DNA of 48,559 bases from Lentisphaerota bacterium. Its GTDB lineage: Bacteria > Verrucomicrobiota > Lentisphaeria > Victivallales > Victivallaceae. Of this stretch, positions 44,319 through 48,559 are shown in pieces. The notes below the pieces were generated by a model, which saw only the letters and a list, made by a program, of their open reading frames with translations, was not told the origin of the DNA and did no database searches. The stretch is from contig SUWK01000013.1 in assembly GCA_015061525.1 (NCBI GenBank), positions 1 through 48,559 of the forward strand. Reading direction: 5' to 3'. The translations under genes were made by a program, and so were the position numbers. How positions within the stretch are numbered: the first letter of the stretch is position 1; each line of letters starts with the position of its first letter.

Positions 44319-45593
44319 ATGGGCAACAACATCCCCGACATCCGGGAAAACTACTTTGAACCCAATTATGATCCGGAAAAAATCGCTCCGTACACTCTGG
44401 AAGATCCGCTGACTTTCCTTGACGGCAGAAAAGTAACCAACGCCGCCGAATGGAGTGAACGGCGCAAAGAGATCCTCGGCATTTTTGCTTCCGAAATGTT
44501 CGGTCAGGAACCGCCGAGACCGGAAACTGTAATCGTGGAAAAAGTTGAAGAAAAGGGCGACGCCCTCGCCGGATTCGCCGTCCGCTCCCAATATCAGATG
44601 TATTTCAAAGCCGACAAAAGCGGTCCCTGTATCAACTGGCTCGTCCTGCGTCCCCGCCATGCGGCTAAACCGGTTCCGCCGATCCTCTTTCTCAACTACC
44701 GCGGCAACCGGGAACTCATCCCTGATACAGAAGTATTGTCTCCGAAAATGTGGAACCGTGCCACCCACAGTTTTGAACTGCCGGAAACCCGCGGGGTAAT
44801 GTGCGACCCCAATCACGATACCGTCATGCCGATCGGAATTCTGCTCTCTGCCGGGTTCGCAGTCGTAACAGCAAGCTACTGTGAAGTGTCCCCTGACCCT
44901 GATCCCGATCCCTACACAAAGGAAGAACGTTACCGTCAGAATAATTTTGCCTATACCGGAGTTTTTGAATTGTGGGGCAAGCGCGATGAGTCACGTACCG
45001 ATAATCCTACAGCTCTGGGAGCATGGGCATGGGCACTTTCACGCGGAGTCGATCTGGTTGAAAAACTTCCGGAACTGGATGCTGAAAAAGTTATCGTTAC
45101 CGGCTGTTCACGCCTGGGAAAAGCCGCCGCCATCGCCGCCGCCCGGGATGAACGCTTTGCAATTTGTGTGCCGGTTCAGTGCGGCGGGGGAGGACTCACC
45201 CTCGCCAAACGCGACTTCGGGGAAAACATCGCAACGGAAGTAAAGATGTTCACCCACTGGTACTGCAAAGCTTACAGCAAATATCAACGTAATCCGGCAA
45301 AACTGCTCAATTTTGACCAGCATTTGCTGGCAGCGGCGATCGCTCCGCGAAAACTGCTGATCGCCGGTTTTGACAATCAGTGGTTCGATACCGAGGGAGA
45401 ATACCTTGTCTGCAAAGCCGCCTCCTGTGCATGGGAAGTGTGCGGTAAACCCGGTTTCCCGGATGTTCCCTACCCGGCAGACTTTGAAACCTCTGCCATT
45501 GGAGAATACCTGGGCTACTACCGCCGCAGCGAAGGACACGGCATTGCCGCATTTGACTGGTGGCAGCTTATACAGTTCGCTTCGAAAAAATAA
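44319..45593 (+). CDS. CE15-like glucuronoyl esterase (4-O-methyl-glucuronoyl methylesterase family)
   Basis: 424 residues from the ATG at 44319, which has AGGGA upstream; longer frames begin at 44259 or 44292. The alpha/beta-hydrolase nucleophile elbow is GCSRLGKAA (Ser264), the CE15 signature. Family segments GGGGLTLAKRDFGENI, HWYCKAYSKY, FDQHLLAAAIAPRKLL and a late His in EGHGIAAFDWW (about H407) are in place. CE15 enzymes cleave esters between glucuronic acid in xylan and lignin alcohols. No signal peptide is seen with any start, unlike many secreted CE15 members, so it may act inside the cell on imported pieces. Confidence 0.8.
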   Translation: MGNNIPDIRENYFEPNYDPEKIAPYTLEDPLTFLDGRKVTNAAEWSERRKEILGIFASEMFGQEPPRPETVIVEKVEEKGDALAGFAVRSQYQMYFKADKSGPCINWLVLRPRHAAKPVPPILFLNYRGNRELIPDTEVLSPKMWNRATHSFELPETRGVMCDPNHDTVMPIGILLSAGFAVVTASYCEVSPDPDPDPYTKEERYRQNNFAYTGVFELWGKRDESRTDNPTALGAWAWALSRGVDLVEKLPELDAEKVIVTGCSRLGKAAAIAAARDERFAICVPVQCGGGGLTLAKRDFGENIATEVKMFTHWYCKAYSKYQRNPAKLLNFDQHLLAAAIAPRKLLIAGFDNQWFDTEGEYLVCKAASCAWEVCGKPGFPDVPYPADFETSAIGEYLGYYRRSEGHGIAAFDWWQLIQFASKK

Positions 45594-45742
45594 TTTCTGC
45601 AGCGCAGGCAATTTTTTGACATCCTGAATACAACTTTTTTCCATCCGAAATATATTTTTAAGGAGTATATTTATTTTACCCCCGGAATATTTGCATCCGG
45701 AATCAAGGTATCTCTGTCTCAAATATTGAAGGAAGGAATTTT

Positions 45743-48052
45743 ATGCTTTCGTGGATCGATTATCTGGTACTTATCATACCGTTGGCATTCGTGTATTTTA
45801 TGGCGTTTTACTGCCGGAGATATATCCGCAGCGTGGTGGATTTCATTGCCGCCGGACGGCTTTGCGGCAGATATGTAATGAGCGTAGCCGGAGTAGCGAC
45901 AAGTTTATCCGTCATAGGTATCGTAGCGTATGTTGAAGTCCACTACAAAACCGGATTTGCCCTCGGTTTCTGGCAGAGTCTGGTTCTGCCGATATCAGTG
46001 GTAATGGGATTGACCGGATTTTTCAGTTACCGTTTCCGGGAAACCAAAGCGATGAGCGTAGGACAGTTTCTGGAGATGCGCTACAGCCGCAAATTCCGTA
46101 TTTTCGCAGCCGGCTTACGCAGTTTGTCAGAGATGCTCGCCAACATGATCATGCCGGCTATCGCGGCACGTTTTTTCATTTATGCACTTGATTTGCCCGG
46201 ACACTTCAAAGTCTGCGGTATTGAATTCAACACCTTCGGAACTTTGATCATCGTCAGTCTGATCATGGCAATAAGCATCATCTGGATCAGCGGAGATCTT
46301 GGAATAACCGTGACCGATACCTTGCAAGGGCTGCTCTTCTATCCGCTGCTGGTAACTTTTGTGGTATTCTGTCTGACCCAATTTGACTGGTTTCAGGAGA
46401 TTTCCCCGGTCATGGCAGACCGGGTTCCGGGGGAAAGTTTTCTTGATCCCTACGATATGAGAGAACTGCGTGATTTCAACTTCTTCTTCCTCGGGGTTAC
46501 AATATTCGGGACAATTCTGCAGCGCGGGAGCTGGGTCACCGGAGAAGGCAGCCGTGCACGTTCACCGCATGAGCAGAAAATGGCAGGTCTGCTCGGTGAC
46601 TGGCGCAGCGCGCTGAATATATTGTTTTACGTTCTGGTGGCCATCGTCATCCTGACCGTGATGAACCATGTCAACTATGCGGATAAATCCAAAGCCATCC
46701 GTGCCGATTTGAGTACCCAGGTGGCCAGACAGATATCCCCGACAGATGAGATCCGGGAAAATCTTATCTCGGCAGTCAATAATATTCCCAAACACAACCA
46801 CATCACGGGCAAAGATACTCCGCTGTCAGAGAAGAACAATCTTGACACTCCGTACCTTGATACAGCGAAAGAGGAACTGAAAAATGCCCCGGATAATCAA
46901 GGCAGTAAACTTTATCAGCAATTCCGCACGCTCTATCATCAGATGATGATGGCGGTGTCGATCCGTCACATTCTGCCGCCGGGAATGTTGGGACTCTTTC
47001 TGCTGATGATGATCATGGCAATGGTTTCCACCGACGATACCCGGATCTACAGCGCGGCAACCACTATCGCCCAGGACGTGGTTCTGCCGTTGCGTAAAAA
47101 ACCTTTCACTCCGGAAGGTCACATGATGATGATCCGCTGGGTATCAGTGGGTATCGGAATATTTTTCTTTTTCGGTTCGTTTTTCATGGCACAGTTGGAC
47201 TACATAAATTTGTTTGTCACATTGATGTGTACGATGTGGCTGGGCGGCTGCGGTCCGGTAATGATCTTCGGCTTGTACAGCCGTTTCGGCAATACTTACG
47301 GAGCGTGGAGTTCACTGCTTACCGGTATGTTCCTCGGTTTCAACAGTATTTTTCTGCAGCGCAAATGGGCGGATCTGATCTACCCGTATCTGGAAAGACA
47401 TGGACTTGTGGAAAGTGTCGGTAATTTTCTGACAGCCGTTTCCAAACCGTTCAATCCTTATATCGTCTGGGAAATGAACCCGGCAAAATGTCCGATCAAC
47501 AGTTATGAACTTTACTTCATGACTATGGTAATCACGCTGGCACTGTATTGCCTCATTTCGTACCTGACCAACATCGGCAAGGAAAAATTCAATCTTGACC
47601 GGATGCTGCACCGGGGAATTTACGCCATCAACGGTGAGAAAAAAATCAAAACCGGCTGGAGTTTCAAAGGAGTTATCAGTAAATTGGTGGGGATCACCCC
47701 GGAATACACGACCGGAGATAAATGGATAGCCTGGGGATTATTCTCCTACTCGATCGTCTATAAATTCATTCTGATATTCGTGGTGGTATTGATCATCAGA
47801 CCATTTGTTCCGCTCAGCATGAAGTTCTGGAGCAACTACTTTCTCGTAACTTATATGATCATCCCGGGGATCGTGGCGGCGTTGACGACCGTGTGGTTCG
47901 CCGTCGGCGGGATCAACGATCTGCGGCAGCTTTTCCGCGACCTCAAAGCCAGAAGCGAAGTGAATATTCTCGATGACGGCAGAGTGGAGGGCAACGTTTC
48001 TCTTGCCGATAAAAAGGCTTTTGAAGAGATCGAAGAAAGGCAGAAAAAATAA
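45743..48052 (+). CDS. Sodium/solute symporter (SSS family) with large hydrophilic insert
   Basis: 769 residues with about 13 membrane helices. Family traits are FIAAGR-like positions after helix 1 (DFIAAGRLCGRYV), AGVATSLSVIG, and MMIMAMVSTDDTRIYSAATTIAQDV, the region near the Na+ site. Between two central helices there is a ~110-residue hydrophilic stretch (about 310-420) not usual for the family, and the C-terminus ends in a charged tail. GGAAGG precedes the ATG. The substrate is unknown; the neighbour CE15 gene suggests a sugar acid or glycan fragment. No convincing promoter was seen in the 149 bases upstream. Confidence 0.88.
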   Translation: MLSWIDYLVLIIPLAFVYFMAFYCRRYIRSVVDFIAAGRLCGRYVMSVAGVATSLSVIGIVAYVEVHYKTGFALGFWQSLVLPISVVMGLTGFFSYRFRETKAMSVGQFLEMRYSRKFRIFAAGLRSLSEMLANMIMPAIAARFFIYALDLPGHFKVCGIEFNTFGTLIIVSLIMAISIIWISGDLGITVTDTLQGLLFYPLLVTFVVFCLTQFDWFQEISPVMADRVPGESFLDPYDMRELRDFNFFFLGVTIFGTILQRGSWVTGEGSRARSPHEQKMAGLLGDWRSALNILFYVLVAIVILTVMNHVNYADKSKAIRADLSTQVARQISPTDEIRENLISAVNNIPKHNHITGKDTPLSEKNNLDTPYLDTAKEELKNAPDNQGSKLYQQFRTLYHQMMMAVSIRHILPPGMLGLFLLMMIMAMVSTDDTRIYSAATTIAQDVVLPLRKKPFTPEGHMMMIRWVSVGIGIFFFFGSFFMAQLDYINLFVTLMCTMWLGGCGPVMIFGLYSRFGNTYGAWSSLLTGMFLGFNSIFLQRKWADLIYPYLERHGLVESVGNFLTAVSKPFNPYIVWEMNPAKCPINSYELYFMTMVITLALYCLISYLTNIGKEKFNLDRMLHRGIYAINGEKKIKTGWSFKGVISKLVGITPEYTTGDKWIAWGLFSYSIVYKFILIFVVVLIIRPFVPLSMKFWSNYFLVTYMIIPGIVAALTTVWFAVGGINDLRQLFRDLKARSEVNILDDGRVEGNVSLADKKAFEEIEERQKK

Positions 48053-48113
48053 CCGTCTTTCCGGAATTCTCCGGCAGGGGATTTCGGTTATCTGCGGTAA
48101 GACAAAATCAAAA

Positions 48114-48150
48114 CAGGTGCAAAGGATTTTCCTTTGTACCTGCTGTTTTT
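48114..48150 (+). terminator. Rho-independent terminator after the symporter gene
   Basis: A 13-bp stem with one G-T pair (48114-48126 with 48130-48142), loop TTT, followed by CTGTTTTT with a five-T run at 48146-48150. A good intrinsic terminator match about 60 bases after the stop codon. Confidence 0.75.
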
Positions 48151-48240
48151 GGTGGATTTTCCGAACTCAACTGCCTGAAAAAAAAATGCTCTGTTCCCGG
48201 TACAGATTGATAACATATTGCGTACATAAGTTCTGGAGGG

Positions 48241-48470
48241 TGTTACTCTATTGAGTTTTTTTGCAAAACTTTCTTTCTTGCGAAAGAAACATTCACGCGG
48301 ATGTTACTCCACTGAGTTTTTTGCAAAGCTTTTTTCAAAAGCGTCGATCAAGCCGCGACAGCGGAGCGGCGCGACAATCCGCTTTCTTTGCAAGCTTTCT
48401 TTCTCGCGAAAGAAAGCGGGCGCGACAGTTCACTTTCTTTGCCAAGCTTTCTTTCTTGCGAAAGAAAGCG
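48241..48470. repeat. Array of CTTTCTTTC palindromes and 61-bp direct repeat
   Basis: Three hairpins share the stem GCTTTCTTTC / GAAAGAAAGC with loops TTGC or TCGC: 48270-48289 (8 bp), 48394-48417 (10 bp) and 48446-48469 (10 bp). A phrase TGTTACTC...TGAGTTTTTTGCAAA occurs twice, at 48241 and 48302, 61 bp apart. Short open frames across the array look spurious. The remaining bases to 48559 are C-rich on the plus strand with no recognisable gene. Confidence 0.8.
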
Positions 48471-48559
48471 GAGAGGGGCGGGACACTTCGTTTCCCTCCC
48501 CTCAAACTCCCCTCCCTCAAGAGCCTTCCCGTGACTGTTGCGGGTCATTGGGTTCTTCC

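Noticed and set aside
48241-48470. Possible CRISPR array
   Set aside because: Only two or three irregularly spaced palindromes, no uniform repeat-spacer period and no cas genes.
48335-48548. Two small minus-strand frames (FFRKKESLAKK-type peptides)
   Set aside because: They are translations of the palindrome array and end in simple repeats; no start signal.

Overview
The window looks like a chromosomal segment from a Lentisphaeria bacterium (PVC superphylum, Victivallis-like), probably gut-associated. This is inferred from the gene mix: DUF1559-type pseudopilins encoded inside carbohydrate-enzyme operons, large divergent glycosidase-like proteins, several SPFH (HflK/HflC-like) proteins in one operon, a MurB-Ddl fusion, and a Gram-negative cell plan (BamA, lipocalin lipoprotein). 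No rRNA, tRNA or CRISPR array was recognised.

Layout. (1) 1-1.34 kb: a DUF4434 TIM-barrel gene followed by a pseudopilin gene cut by the window edge. (2) 1.46-17.14 kb: a block of core genes on the minus strand, bracketed by two inverted copies of a ~270-290 bp MITE-like repeat. It holds rpe-hisI-murB/ddl-gcvT-like, then a strong promoter and prs-rplY-pth-rpsF-ssb-rpsR-rplI-dnaB-bamA-mazG-GT39-like. (3) 17.2-29.0 kb: a CNNM/CorC gene, then a seven-gene minus-strand operon read from 28.95 kb down to 18.6 kb: multi-TM SPFH protein, HflC-like, HflK-like, P1B metal ATPase, ABC ATPase, ABC-2 permease, anchored helical protein. (4) 29.1-33.5 kb: an SH3-repeat secreted protein diverging from an overlapping xerC/D-hrpB pair. 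(5) 33.5-48.05 kb: a polysaccharide-related region. A four-gene minus operon (TIM-barrel protein, pseudopilin, DUF6067-like, GH95-like) diverges from an AraC regulator; then come a lipocalin, a secreted unknown protein, a CE15-like glucuronoyl esterase and a sodium/solute symporter. (6) 48.1-48.56 kb: a terminator and an array of CTTTCTTTC hairpins.

How parts fit. The prs operon couples nucleotide supply, ribosomal proteins, replication and envelope assembly. The SPFH operon looks like a membrane-domain/export machine with a metal pump. The last region looks like glycan breakdown (esterase, GH95-like, DUF6067-like), uptake by the symporter and local control by AraC.

Most notable signal: both pseudopilin genes carry the same ~180-bp repeat inserted in frame just after the FTLIELLVV leader codons. 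In the complete gene the insert continues into a 28-bp-arm hairpin and is followed by a second FTLIELLVV leader. The repeat is built of three small perfect hairpins separated by an ATGAAGC-like heptamer, plus four 10-bp units. This resembles a site-specific, protein-coding palindromic mobile repeat that targets prepilin leaders.
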